Part shown: positions 1 to 11,400 of the stretch, piece by piece | Layout: every line of letters starts with the position of its first letter | How positions within the stretch are numbered: the stretch's first letter is position 1 | Assembly (NCBI RefSeq): GCF_022458985.1 | Contig: NC_061783.1 | Coordinates: 10,632,413 to 10,696,412 of the forward strand | Source: Mugil cephalus | Taxonomy: Eukaryota > Chordata > Actinopteri > Mugiliformes > Mugilidae | DNA length: 64,000 nucleotides | Direction: 5' to 3' | Translations under genes and position numbers: made by a program | Notes under the pieces: model-generated | Databases searched by the model: none | What the model saw: only the letters and a program-made list of their open reading frames with translations | Told to the model about the DNA's origin: nothing

Positions 1-630
1 CTAAGTTCCCCTTCAACAGGTGGACTCTATTACACCTCTGTAGTTGTGCTGTGGTATCTGGCACCGACACGTGAGCATCAGATCTTTTTAGTCCTTTTAG
101 TCGTGAGCTGGGGCGTCCATGGATCAGACTGGTTTGCCCCACACATCTCACAGATGCTGGATTATACTGAGGTCTAGGGAATTTGGAGGTCAAGTAAACA
201 GCTTGAACTTGAGGAGTTCCTCAAATCATTCTTGAATCATTTTTGAGTTTTGGCTCAACACATTTGTAGTTTCTTTGACACGGTGTACGTGGTCTGCTAC
301 GATGCTTTGGTAGGTGGTTACACCCACATGAAAGACAGGACCCAAGGTCTCCCAGCAGAGGGCCTCAGCTGGCTTCTCTTCTTCCCATAGTGCATCCTGG
401 TGCCATGAGTTCCTCATGTAAGAGACACACACCATGTAAAAGGAAGCAGGACTCATGAACCAAACCACCTTCCACTCCATGATTCAACCTTGGCTGCAGT
501 GCTTTTCCTTTCTTGGACCAGTTTTGATACGGACCTCCTTGGACCATGAACTTCCCACAAGAGATACAGTCAGCATCTCAACCAACAAAAAGACAATTCA
601 CTCACCTGAAGATGTCACATAAAACCTATA
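1..630 (-). mobile_element. Decayed Tc1/mariner-like transposon, copy 1 (cut by window edge)
   Basis: On the minus strand the frame around 226-480 resembles Tc1-family transposase: it contains GCTMGRR-like and CWETLGP motifs and VADHVH (DDE-region phrases of fish Tc1 elements). Large internal pieces are missing and frames are broken, so it is not functional. The segment ends near 600-630 in a degraded terminal repeat (cacctg...gtcacataa). It keeps a block at about 100-175 that copy 2 has lost. Assignment rests on remembered family consensus. Confidence 0.7.
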
Positions 631-1047
631 ATTTATTAATTTATTCAGTAAAATTCTGACATAGTAAAACGCAGCTTTAGAAAAGACGTGTGACTTCAGC
701 TGCCCGAAGGTCGAGGGGACACAAAGGGAGACGTATTGCTTTGTGGTTGACTTTTTTCTTTTTCTTCTTCCATTTACAACAGATAAATAATAACAACATA
801 CCAAACGTAGGCATATATTTACACATCAACAATATTACAATAGTACAAAGCCTTCAACATGTCCCCTCTTGCATTGTGAACTTTGTGTTTTTTTGTTTCA
901 TCATGCAAACAGGCTTTAAACAACATTACTTTAAAAAAACACACTCGTGACAGTGGACGCTAAATACAGCCTCCTGTTGGTTTCCTCTCTGCAGCGTCAA
1001 CAGACCGACCTGCTCCTCTGCTGCCCTCAAGTGGCCACAAAACATAA

Positions 1048-1754
1048 GATAGATCAGACCTGGACATTTTACGGCCCGCGGTACGTCAGTCATGAGCACA
1101 GATGAACTGTGCATGCAATACGACTGTGTTGCTTTTATTTTGAGCCATAATGTGTTATTTACGTCATGGCACTGTTAGTTCGTCAACAACAAAAAAAGTA
1201 AGAGGGAAACAGCTTCTTGGTGTTTATTTACCCTCAAAAGCCTGAACGGATCGCTGGCATCCGTCAAAGCGGCCGATTTTGAATTAATTAATTAATTTTG
1301 AATTTGTTTTTACCAACAAATTCCTCCAAACAACTCTCTCTTGCTGGGGCTCCGCGATCGTTGCTCTCCAACCTGCAGCCGACAGCAGCGGTGCGTCATC
1401 ATTACCGTAACGGCAGCATTTTTTTCTAGAAAGCGCAACTTGAGTATTATCCATCGGGGATTACGGTAATTCAAATACAGCAAGCTTCTCTTTGTGGGCA
1501 GACGGACATTCAGGTCTTAAAGGGTTAAACATTTATTGAGATTTATTGAGATACAGAAAATAATTCATGTAGCTACATGATCCACCGAAGTTTTCCAAAG
1601 AGGACAAAGTTTCCAACATTCCAATGCGTTATATCCAAAACTACAGATCGATTTTGTTTCATTTTCCTCTTCAACCTACACCAAAACTCTATTTACAGAA
1701 TATTCTTATGTTTCTGATTACCAGTAGCAGCTTATCAACATATATAATTTACTG
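1048..1754. other. Sequence unique to duplication copy 1, unassigned
   Basis: About 700 bp interrupts the alignment with copy 2. It opens with a GC-rich phrase near 1068-1085 (ttttacggcccgcgg) and then becomes A/T rich. No ORF of substance, clear terminal repeat or target duplication was recognised. It may be an insertion in copy 1 or a deletion in copy 2. Confidence 0.4.
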
Positions 1755-1810
1755 ACATACAATAAATAACTAATATAACAATAATTCTGCTCTTTGAACA
1801 CAGTGAGCAG

Positions 1811-1812
<2 letters not shown>

Positions 1813-1863
<51 letters not shown>
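1813..1863. repeat. (TG)n microsatellite
   Basis: About 25 TG units. The equivalent site in duplication copy 2 (about 6143-6164) has a short interrupted tract, so the repeat expanded or contracted after duplication. Confidence 0.95.
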
Positions 1864-1870
<7 letters not shown>

Positions 1871-2418
1871 CATGTACAGGTTAATAGTGAAAATAACAAC
1901 CGCAAGGCCTTCGCATGAGACCAAATAACAGGCAGATCATGGTCCTAGCAGTTAAAGAATTTGTGGCTTTAAACCACAAATATGTGTTAAATATCGAAGC
2001 TTTTGTTAGCCCAATTCTCTTTATGATTTTTTTTTTTTAAAGTCTTGTCAACCAAGGATTTCACTTAAAAATGGCGACTCCCTAGCAAGCCAGGTGGAAA
2101 GGACGAAAAATTAGCCTCTAAAATCTCTGATTTTAGCAACTTTTCAGCATTTGACTTTAGCAAAGGTGTTATTTCCGATATAGTTTGCAGTACAAGGACC
2201 AATACATGTACACTTCATTTCCCTTTTAAACTGCACTACCCCGGTTGGTAATACTTGGATCAGAACAAACTAGCTTTGATATTTGTTGTCTGTGTAACAT
2301 TCCACATCATGTGATTTGAAATTTACTACAGGCAATGTACATTTTAGTTGTTTTTAATTAACATACTATGAAAAGAATTCATTAAGACAGTACACTTTGA
2401 TCTGCTCAAAGTCACAAG

Positions 2419-2424
2419 TTTATT
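2419..2424 (-). terminator. Polyadenylation signal of the C-type lectin gene
   Basis: Plus-strand tttatt reads AATAAA on the minus strand, about 200 nt downstream of the lectin stop codon. It is the first AATAAA recognised after that ORF and would give a short 3' UTR. Confidence 0.55.
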
Positions 2425-2627
2425 ATCATAAATTAAAGTCTCCTTTAGAGAAACACAGTAACATGTTACTAACCATTACATTAGATTTCTTTTACATCTA
2501 TACATTTGTCTTTGGTTCAGTGAAAAAATTAATTTTCTGTTAGTCAGTTTCTATTTTTTGTCATTCAGACTGAATTCATACAGAACAAGTTGAAGTTGTT
2601 GCTGAACCACACATGACATTTCTTAGC

Positions 2628-3110
2628 TTAACAAACTGTACGAGATGCACAAATAAAACTAAACATACTCTGGCAGGTATAGTCATTCCATGTTGTATCA
2701 CTGGTCCAGGTCTGAACACAGTTTTCTTTACCCAGAGAATTGTTTGGCTCTCCTGCCTTCCAAAAGGTAAAGTTGACCGCAGATCCATCAGACCACATCC
2801 ATGTTCCTTCCTTATAAATGTCATTAAGTCCGATCCATGTATAACCTATAGCAGGATCAAAGTTCATGATCAGGGTTTTGACGAAGTTCTGTTCTTCCGC
2901 GCTGTGGATGGACACCAGGTGGGCTCCCTCTGACATACACTGGATCTCTGCATCAGCCCACGTCAAGCGAGTGGAAATGTACTTGTAGCAGTCGCCGTTA
3001 AAGCTGAACCAAAACAAGGGACAGCTGCCACGCACTAGTGGCACTTCCTGGATGTCTGAAGGAGGCAATTCACCCAGAACCAGACCAAACAAGAAGAGGA
3101 ACAAGATCAT
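2628..3110 (-). CDS. Intronless secreted C-type lectin (single CTLD, EPN type)
   Basis: Complete 160-aa ORF with start and stop and no intron. Residues 1-13 are a hydrophobic signal peptide (MILFLFLFGLVLG). The rest is one long-form C-type lectin domain: Cys30/41 N-terminal pair, Cys58-Cys154 and Cys131-Cys146 by family pattern, WIGLND at 92-97, EPN at 121-123, and WND at 141-143. Glu121, Asn123, Glu129, Asn142 and Asp143 supply the expected calcium/sugar ligands. EPN predicts a mannose/GlcNAc-type rather than galactose-type (QPD) preference. Cys160 is an extra, probably unpaired, cysteine at the C terminus. N113-F-T is a possible glycosylation site. Size and layout resemble the fish nattectin/ladderlectin/type II antifreeze-like lectins, which are usually multi-exon. 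The intact frame, the TATA box upstream and AATAAA downstream suggest a working gene, possibly an old retrocopy. The exact orthologue is unknown. Confidence 0.88.
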   Translation of the reverse strand: MILFLFLFGLVLGELPPSDIQEVPLVRGSCPLFWFSFNGDCYKYISTRLTWADAEIQCMSEGAHLVSIHSAEEQNFVKTLIMNFDPAIGYTWIGLNDIYKEGTWMWSDGSAVNFTFWKAGEPNNSLGKENCVQTWTSDTTWNDYTCQSMFSFICASRTVC

Positions 3111-3201
3111 GGTGGATTTAAGGTCTTCAATGACTGTGAGTTGTTAATGTTTTGCTCTTGGAGGTTTTCAACAATCTGACAAACATAGGTCAGTCTACTG
3201 T

Positions 3202-3209
3202 CTTTTATA
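3202..3209 (-). promoter_or_regulatory. TATA box of the C-type lectin gene
   Basis: Minus strand reads TATAAAAG about 95 nt upstream of the lectin ATG. That is consistent with a transcription start about 65 nt before the ATG and a 5' UTR without an intron. Confidence 0.65.
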
Positions 3210-3215
3210 TCTCTC

Positions 3216-3655
3216 AGAGAGGGTGTTTGCACCGTTGGTGTGACATCATTGGTCAAAAACCCTTGACACAAGTAATCAGTTTCCACATCTGAAAGTCAAC
3301 CAGTACTTCACATGGAGATATCTTATATAGTGTCAAGTAAAAGTATTTGCAACAAACCAGCATTTCAGCATAAAAATGACTCAAAACATCAACTGAGGTC
3401 CTGATAGTAAAGAGAACTGACAAAGATGAGAACAAACAAACAAATGATACAAAAATAAATTTATTTATTCAAAGAAATTCATCATCATTATCAAAAACTA
3501 TAGCAAGCATTTTCTTCATGTGAACTGCTTGACTCAGGTCCTTCCATGACATTTCTGTGGGATTGATGACCCTGATGAATGCCACAAGCCAAAATGTGTG
3601 GAACGAATCCTAATTAATGTGTTCCATGTGCCACACATGTAACTGTAGCATTTCT
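3216..3655. other. Upstream flank of lectin gene, nothing recognised
   Basis: A/T-rich sequence with no supported ORF. It may hold lectin regulatory elements, but none was identified beyond the TATA box. Confidence 0.4.
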
Positions 3656-3659
3656 TGAC

Positions 3660-3930
3660 ATCATCTCATCTCATCTTCTACTACTGCTTGTCCTCACTAG
3701 GGTCGTGGGGATTGCAGGACCCCATCCCAGCTGTCAAACAACCTTTTGCACTAACACTAACACCTAGGGTCACTTTAGACACCAAACAGCCTAACAAGCA
3801 TGTCTTTGGAGGTGGGAGGAAACCAGAGTAACTGGAGAAAACCCACACAGACACAGGGAGAACATGCAAACTCCCCCCAGGCCCGAGCTGGACTTTCTCA
3901 CTGGGAGGCATCAATGCTAATCACCGGGCT
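3660..3930. repeat. Dispersed teleost repeat (catctcatcttcta family)
   Basis: Matches a very common fish dispersed repeat by recognisable phrases: catctcatcttcta, tcctcactagggtcgtggg, cacctagggtcactttaga, catgtctttggaggtggga, and agaacatgcaaactcc. The copy is degraded. A truncated second copy lies at 55565-55640. Confidence 0.75.
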
Positions 3931-4950
3931 TCTAATTTAATTTCCTTCTCCATGCACCTTGGTAGTAGATGAAGTGGTGCCAGTAATACAATTTCTTTTG
4001 CTACAGGTTCTTCCACGACGTTTTTATAGCATTAATCACAGGACTTTAACTTGACCATTCACAGACATTAATTTTGAAGAACTACTTGTGTCCTTGCACA
4101 CACAGATGTCCTGAAAATTTCCTTAAGAATGGTATAATCCATAATTAGTTTTTCCATCAATAATGGAAAACTGCAACAACCAAGATGCAGCAAAACAGTG
4201 GTGGTTCTAGCTTGAATAGCACCCTGGTTGAGAATACTCTCTGCCCTGCTTCTTTCACAGTGTCTGCTGCAGGTGCAGCTGAAATCCGCACACAGACGAT
4301 GATACGATAGATAAAATAAAAAAGTTTCCCTTTTTTTTTTTTTTTTTTGTTTTGTTTTGCATTTTGCTTTGGTGTATGACAGTACAGAGATTTACAAAAC
4401 TAAGATAATGAGATTAAAATACAGTAAAAAAAATATCTAGCACATGTCAAGAGCTGAAGTCAAACATGTTTATTAAAGCTGTGTTTAATGTGTTCAGATC
4501 TTATTGAAGGTTGAAGATATGGAACATCTCCATGTGAACTAATGGATAACTTTCAGGTGATGTGGAAAGTAACAATTCATGCCAAGTTTTCCAGTTCTCC
4601 GTGCCCAGGCCTCCTCTGAAAGATAAAAAAGAACAAAAAATCCAAAAAGTCTTTTTAATGTTGGCCGTGTAATTTAAAGAAAAGGAGCAAGTGCTGCTAC
4701 AGAGAGCTGATTTCACAAGTAAAAAACATATTCTGTATTCAGCATACCCCAGAACTGATTAGAGTCACTATAATTGAAGTAAGTATTAGTTGGAAGAATT
4801 TGTAACTCACTGAAGCTTAGCTTTTTAGCTAAACTTACACACTGGTACTATTTGTACAAGCTGCATAAGAGAAAACAGCCTTTCTAAACATATTATTGCT
4901 AGCAGTTCTTTTTCTTCTCAGTTTGGAATTCAGTAAGAAAAATGAACTAA
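3931..4950. other. Spacer, no gene recognised
   Basis: A/T-rich spacer with a poly-T run at about 4330-4348. Short ORFs here show no family features. Confidence 0.4.
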
Positions 4951-5562
4951 TCAGCCTTAACATTATAACCTCCTGTCTGATATTGACTAAGTTCCCCCTT
5001 TTCCACCAAAACATTCCTGACCCTTCAACAGGTGGACTCTATTACACCTCTGTAGTTGTGCTGTGGCACCGAGACGTGAGCATCAGATCTTTTTAGTCCT
5101 GAGGTCGAGGGAATTTGGAGGTCAAGTAAACAGCTTGAACTTGAGGAGTTCCTCAAATCATTCTTGAATCATTTTTGAGTTTTGGCTCAACACATTTGTA
5201 GTTTCTTTGACAGGGTGTACGTGGTCTGCTACGATGCTTTGGTAGGTGGGTACATCCACATGAATGACAGGACCCAAGGTCTCCCAGCAGAGGGCCTCAG
5301 CTGGCTTCTCTTCTTCCCATAGTGCATCCTGGTGCCATGAGTTCCTCATGTAAGAGACACACACCATGTAAAAGGAAGCAGGACTCATGAACCAAGCCAC
5401 CTTCCACTCCATGATTCAACCTTGGCTGCAGTGCTTTTCCTTTCTTGGACCAGTTTTGATACTGACCTCCTTGGACCATGAACTTCCCACAAGAGATACA
5501 GTCAGCATCTCAACCAACAAAAAGACAATTCACTCACCTGAAGTTGTCACATAAAACCTATA
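4951..5562 (-). mobile_element. Decayed Tc1/mariner-like transposon, copy 2
   Basis: Begins with a degenerate fish Tc1 terminal repeat (tcagccttaacattataacc, then tcctgtctgatattg) and ends near 5560 with its degraded partner. The interior, read on the minus strand (frame at 5158-5412), keeps transposase phrases such as CWETLGPVIHVDV and SIVADHVHPVKE. It is about 0.6 kb, against roughly 1.2-1.6 kb for a full element, and most of the transposase is lost. It shares junctions with copy 1, so the insertion predates the duplication. Confidence 0.75.
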
Positions 5563-6256
5563 ATTTATTAATTTATTCAGTAAAATTCTGACATAGTAAA
5601 ACGCAGCTTTAGAAAAGACGTGTGACTTCAGCTGTCCAAAGGTCGAGGGGACACAAAGGGAGACGTATTGCTTTGTGGTTGACTTTTTTCTTTTTCTTCT
5701 TCCATTTACAACAGATAAATAATAACAACATACCAAACGTAGGCATATATTTACACATCAACAATATTACAATAGTACAAAGCCTTCAACATGTCCCCTC
5801 TTGCATTGTGAACTTTGTGTTTTTTTGTTTCATGCAAACAGGCTTTAAACAACATTACTTTAAAAAAACACACTCGTGACAGTGGACGCTAAATACAGCC
5901 TCCTGTTGGTTTCCTCTCTGCAGCGTCAACAGACCGACCTGCTCCTCTGCTGCCCTCAAGTGGCCACAAAACATAACGACAAGTACTTTTACATTCCGGC
6001 TTTAAACCACAAATGTGTTGAACCTCTGAACATGGCACAGAAACGGAGACATGTTGTCACCTCTGGAATATATAAATAAACAATATATTACAATAAATAA
6101 CTAATATAACAATAATTCTGCTCTTTGAACACAGTGAGCAGAGGTGTGTGTTTGTGTGTGTGCGTCATGTACAGGTTAATAGTGAAAATAACAACCGCAA
6201 GGCCTTCGCATGACACCAAATAACAAGCAGATCATGGTCCTAGCAGTTAAAGAATT
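4986..6256. repeat. Direct segmental duplication, copy 2
   Basis: Same-strand partner of 1-1957. It has lost the piece equivalent to about 100-175 of copy 1, retains about 25 bp near 4996-5025 that copy 1 lacks, and has no equivalent of 1048-1754. The two copies bracket the lectin gene. Confidence 0.85.
5564..5577 (-). terminator. Candidate polyadenylation signals for rapgef5
   Basis: Two overlapping-distance tttatt motifs (5564-5569 and 5572-5577) read AATAAA on the minus strand, about 2.7 kb downstream of the rapgef5 stop. The same motifs occur in duplication copy 1 (about 632-645). Use by rapgef5 is an inference; a nearer non-consensus signal could be used instead. Confidence 0.3.
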
Positions 6257-8288
6257 TCACGAAAAGCATCTTTAAAAAGAGAAGAAACAACACAGGGGTC
6301 CTGATACGAATGAACATCTGAATTCAGAAATAATAATTCCTTTAATTCATTGCACTCAGATGCTGTTGAGACAGGATCACTCGGTCTGAACAGTAGCGAA
6401 CGACGGCTAATGTTAGCAAAAAGCACAACCAGTCTGTCAACATTTGTTTAATGGAGACTTTTAGACACAAGCTAAAAGTGTCTTATTTCTCTTTTTTAAT
6501 GCAAAGTGAGAAGCTGCTAATAACACGAAACTCAAGAGTGACTACGTTTGCTTTCTTGCAATGAACCAAAGGAAAAGTTTTCAAAAAGGCAGGTTATCTT
6601 TCGTCCATTTGATCCATCCTGATCTGCAGGAGAAAGCAGCTGCTTGCTCTGAAAGGTTTAGTGTTGAAATGATGACAACATTTCTACTATATTGCACTTC
6701 ACTCCCATCCCTGCCTCCCCCATGACTTATCTAAACAACGCAAAATACGCATCGGCATATGTTCAGATGATTCCTCCGGTTGAGCAGAAATGTGCGACTG
6801 AAACGACTGACAAAGAATGAAAAGATACAGAGGGAAAAAAAACAAGGCTTTCTTGTTTTAAATTGTAAGTATCATCATCAACACTGTCATAACGACGCCA
6901 TGTTGCATTTCTTTCCTGGGGGACTTGCTGAATTTGATTAATAAGACCAACTCAGTGATTTGAAAACATGATTTTCACATGATATGGCTGCATCAACGAG
7001 AAGATGTCGCCACAATCTGAAAGAATATTTCTTTTAGCGAACTATAGTTAATGTGCCAAGTGATTTAGGGATGAATATCTTCCAGCAGAGGAAGTCTGAG
7101 TGCTTGTGCTTAAATTACTCCGTTGACACCCTGTGTTGGTTCTCACAGTTTACATGATACCACCTCAGAATGAATGGATTTTTCAGTCAGTAAGAATAAA
7201 TCCTAATAATTTAGATTTTATGGAATAAAGCTGTTAATTCACATTCTGTGTAAACACAAACAAACCTCTGAGGATTAAAAAAATAAATCAAAAAGAAAAA
7301 AATAAATCTATGCTGTGGCTATGGTTATCATAGCACAGGAAAGCACAAGTATGTGGGATCCAATGACAAAACCCTGAACTCAGTCGGCTTGATGTTAGAA
7401 AGCTTCTCTGAGAGGCGTCCGATCAGCTTTACGTGAACAGGGACCGGGCGTCGTAGCAGGGCTTCGCTCAACGAAATGCAATCCTGTGCAAAAAAGACAC
7501 TGATTCCTCCACAGTGCACCTGTGCCGCAAGAACCAACGTGAGTGACGTTTGGCACTGAGAAACATATAGGTCCATATTATATACACAATGTAAAATTAT
7601 TAGTATCTATTCACACAAAAACATCCTAGAGAAGAGAAGAGTGCACGTTTGGCTAAAGCTGTTCATTATTCAGTTACAGCTTTCAAACTCTGAAATGTTC
7701 AGGAGAGAACACGTGTTTAAATGTCTAAGTCAGTCAGCGAAACCCTCAACGTTTCCTTCACAGATCTGCTCGATGCAGACCTAAGCATGAAATCATATCG
7801 GACCACTCTGTCCTAAATGCTAGAAACGAATCAAAACCTCTCTACAGATGTTTTTGTGCCCGTGACTGAAACGATGCCATCAAGTCCTCGTCGGTGACGA
7901 GAGCTAAAGGAACATTCTACCTGCAGAACAGGCTCATAAATAACCAAAGACTGATCACAAGAACGAAACACATTCAGTCCAATAGATACTGTACAAATTA
8001 GTTACAACCGTCTCTGCTCTCAGTCTCAGTTTGGCAAAACTCCATCTCGCTGCAGTTCTAGAAATCCTTTGTAAATACACGTTAAAGAGCAAACTGAGTG
8101 CAGCTCTGTGTCTCCACCAGTTTTATCAGTGCACAACTTATTGTCCATTTGGCACCAACGCTGGTCGCGTGATGTTGCTGCAGCGTACGTGCGAGTGTGT
8201 GACATTTCGCTGTACAAAGTGTCCTCCATGTCACGCGGCGTCAGCTCCTCCGCTGTGTCCAATTGTGTCTGCGCTCGTGTGCGCGCGT
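5578..8288 (-). other. rapgef5: Probable rapgef5 3' UTR
   Basis: Sequence downstream of the rapgef5 stop with no further exon. It is A/T rich and contains the downstream part of duplication copy 2. A minus-strand ORF of 82 codons (7328-7576) lies inside but matches nothing I recognise. Confidence 0.45.
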
Positions 8289-8407
8289 TCAGGCGCGTGG
8301 CTCCAGTTTGTGCGACAGTTCGAAAAGTGTCTGCTGATTGTCGATAATGTGCAGGTACTGAACGCTCGCCCTCACCTCCGCACTGTCGACCCCGATCACC
8401 TCGTTGC
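8289..8407 (-). CDS. rapgef5: rapgef5 exon 25 (C terminus and stop)
   Basis: Encodes [20 protein letters not shown], then RA and TGA at 8289-8291. Confidence 0.95.
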
Positions 8408-11400
8408 CTGAGAGACGGACACAGAACACGTATGCTGGTTGTCAGACAGGTGAGTTTTGTGAGTGGGCTCAAAAACACACACACACACACACAGACACAG
8501 ACACGCAAACACTTAACAAAAATACACCATATTATTGCAATATAGAGAAAATAAAAGACTGTCTGGAAGTGGTTGCTTAGAAACTGTGAGGAAAAACTGA
8601 GTGGGTGAGCCCTCTGGCTCAGGCGCAGTATACCAACTCAACTGCAGATGGCGATAGACTCTTCACTATAAACGCATCCAAACACTTGGTCACAAGCAGA
8701 AACATGACTGTAAAGAGCTCCTATTGCTGAGGATGTGTCATCATTCGTGATTCACTCGGAAAAGAGGAGACTCACCCTGTTGGTCGCTTTGGCAGTGGCG
8801 AATCATTCTCACCGTGTCTGCGATCATGTGCTGTTGGTTCAGGAGAAGACATTTTAAATAAAAATCTTCAAAATGAGTCTACACTGATACCTCAGCTGTC
8901 GATACTGGACCTTGATCTTATGTTTTGGGCAAAATAATGGCAACTGTGCCACCGTTTAAGGTGCAATAAAAAATACAATATAGAGCTTGGTCTTGGTAAA
9001 ATTCCACTAAACACATAAAGGTTTGGTCATTAGCTCCAGACAAATGTAACCTTCTCTACTATGTTTGTTAACGTCTAGAGACACTAATGCATATATTCAT
9101 ACTGTAGAGCCAGGCAGCTTTGCCTATAATACACCGAAGGAAAGGCTGTGAACAGCACAAGGCACGAGAACCCGGAAAGGCACAATTACTTCAATGTCAC
9201 ATTGAAATGGTCTGAGGCTTAAGAGACTGCAGGACTGACTTGACTTACCAGCTTCTCAAAATTGACCAGGTTGTCATGGAAGGTCTTATTTCCCTCATGG
9301 ATAAAAGTGATATCTAGAAGCAGCAGACAAACGTATTTAGGTTTTATTCAATGTTTTTCAAACTTGTGTTTTTGTGTGTGTGTGTGAAGCGAGGATACCT
9401 TTTAGGAGAAGAGGCATGAAAGGGATCTTGGGAGGTTTCATCCTCTTGAAGGCCTCTCTGTAGGCTTTGTGGTTCAGAGACGGATCCTGGAGAGAGACGC
9501 AGTGGAAAAAAAAAAAAGAAGAATTGGAAAGGATTCGTCATCAAATCAGAAGAGGAAGACATTTGAAGCTCTGGTTGAGTCTCACCGTGATGAGCTCCAG
9601 CTCTGAAAAAAGCTTCTTGAACTTCCCTGGACATTTCTGAAAAGGAAGAAGTTTCGTCAGAGCGGGATTTAACATGCAAGGCTTGTGCTGGAGGAGACGA
9701 CAACATCAACACACACACACACTTACCTCCCACGTCTGGTTGAGTCGGCTGACAGCTGCGGTGTTGAGACCCATGATGATGGCGAATGCAGAGTTCAGAT
9801 TTCTTTGGGCTTTACAGCTACGTACAACACACAAAGATGTAGAAACTGAAACGTTGAGGTCTTCAGTAAATCATTTGGGTTTATGTCACAGTGCGAGTGT
9901 CCTTACTGGGCTGCGATCTTGATGAACTTCTTGAGCAGCTGCACCCTCTTGTTGAGGGATACACACATGAGCACCTCGGACATGACCCACTGCTGGACTT
10001 CATTGCAACGCTGCAGCAGAACTGAGAGCGCTGCCGTGTGGCCAGAGCCAGGAGCGCGGCTGAGGGTGTAGTACACCAGCTCCTGCTGCATGTGGACATA
10101 GGGAAGAGTTTGTGTGAATGTCCACTCATGATCCTATTATCACTCCGTATGTCCAACTAACAAAAGGCTAAATAAGATCACTCTGAAACCGTATAAAACA
10201 GAGAAAATCAGTTCATGAGCACATCTGAGAAACGGGAAACTTGGTTTAGATTTCCTAAAGGTACAAAGGTGCAGTCTGCCTGTCTCTGTCTGTGCTGTGC
10301 TGAACCGTTTGCACAAGAAATATTCAACTCTTCCTGAAAGGCGCTCAGCTGCAAGCTCAGATGTACCCGTAATGCAGAAAGTCTAGTGGAGCATTTGCAT
10401 CTTTAATGCCAGCAATCTCTGTTATGAATATGAATTTCTAACTCCCCGTGCCCACATTCCACATGCATATATTTGTGTATGTGCGAGTGCCGCACCTCGT
10501 GGATGGATTTAAAAAGGCTCCAGTCCAGGTGCGTGAGAGCAGCGGCAACATCCCAGGTGTTGATGCCCAGGAGCCGAACCGGCCTCCTGCTCAGCTCCGC
10601 ACTGTCTGTTAGGGGAGGCTGCAAACAATGAACACAAATAAAGAAAGTACGTAAGAGGGAAAAGAGTACAAGCAGCATCTCACCTTCATTAGAAACTAAA
10701 GGACAAAGAGGCTCATGGGGGATTTGAATTCATACAACAATAGAGCACGATGCCATAAGATCACGTGTTTTACTGGTAACATAGAAGAAATCCTGATACA
10801 GGTCACTATAACTACATTAACTACAAATTCTGCAAAACCGGCATTGACTCAGGAGACAAAATGTTCCCAGACGAAGCTAAATATTACATTCCCACAAAGG
10901 TCTAACGTATAGGAATGTGATTCAGAAAGCCTCCCAAAAAGTACCTAATGCCTAAACAGTCAATTTTAAGAGTTTGTGCTTTGATTTTTACCTGCAAACA
11001 GAATTTTTTAGCGGCTTTCAGCGCTTACGGAAAATAAGAGAAGAAGCACAAACAGAGCGGTGCATATACATACCAAGATCTCATTGAGATCCCTGCGACA
11101 GGCCACAAGCTTTCCCTGTGGGGTCAGAGACTCGGAATAAACACAGTCACTGGGTTGTAACATCCTCCGCTCTGCAGAGACAAAGAAGAAAGAAGGAGGC
11201 GGTGACGATGAGAATAATTTAAAGCCAAGAGTGTAGAACAGTGATTCCCATCCAGGGGACTTGTTCTCCTGTTTGTACCTTTGCAGATTACCAGTAATTT
11301 TGACTTCTTTTTAAGTCATACCAGCATTTTATATTCTGTGAATGTGTTTATTTCAGATAAACTATGTGTCTACTCCACTGTGAGCCAAAGTAACAATTTT

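Larger units (their letters stand above)
1..1957. repeat. Direct segmental duplication, copy 1
   Basis: Two blocks, 1-1047 and about 1755-1957, are nearly identical in the same orientation to 4986-5978 and 6083-6256. The shared sequence includes the decayed Tc1 element, an A/T-rich segment with a poly-T/C run near 750-770, the phrase ctgccctcaagtggccacaaa near 1020, and the flank of a (TG)n tract. Copy 1 carries about 700 bp (1048-1754) absent from copy 2. Confidence 0.85.

Noticed and set aside
8026-8508. 160-codon minus-strand ORF over the last rapgef5 exon
   Set aside because: It is in a different frame from the exon 25 coding frame (which ends [12 protein letters not shown]) and includes (GT)n-coded Cys-Val repeats.
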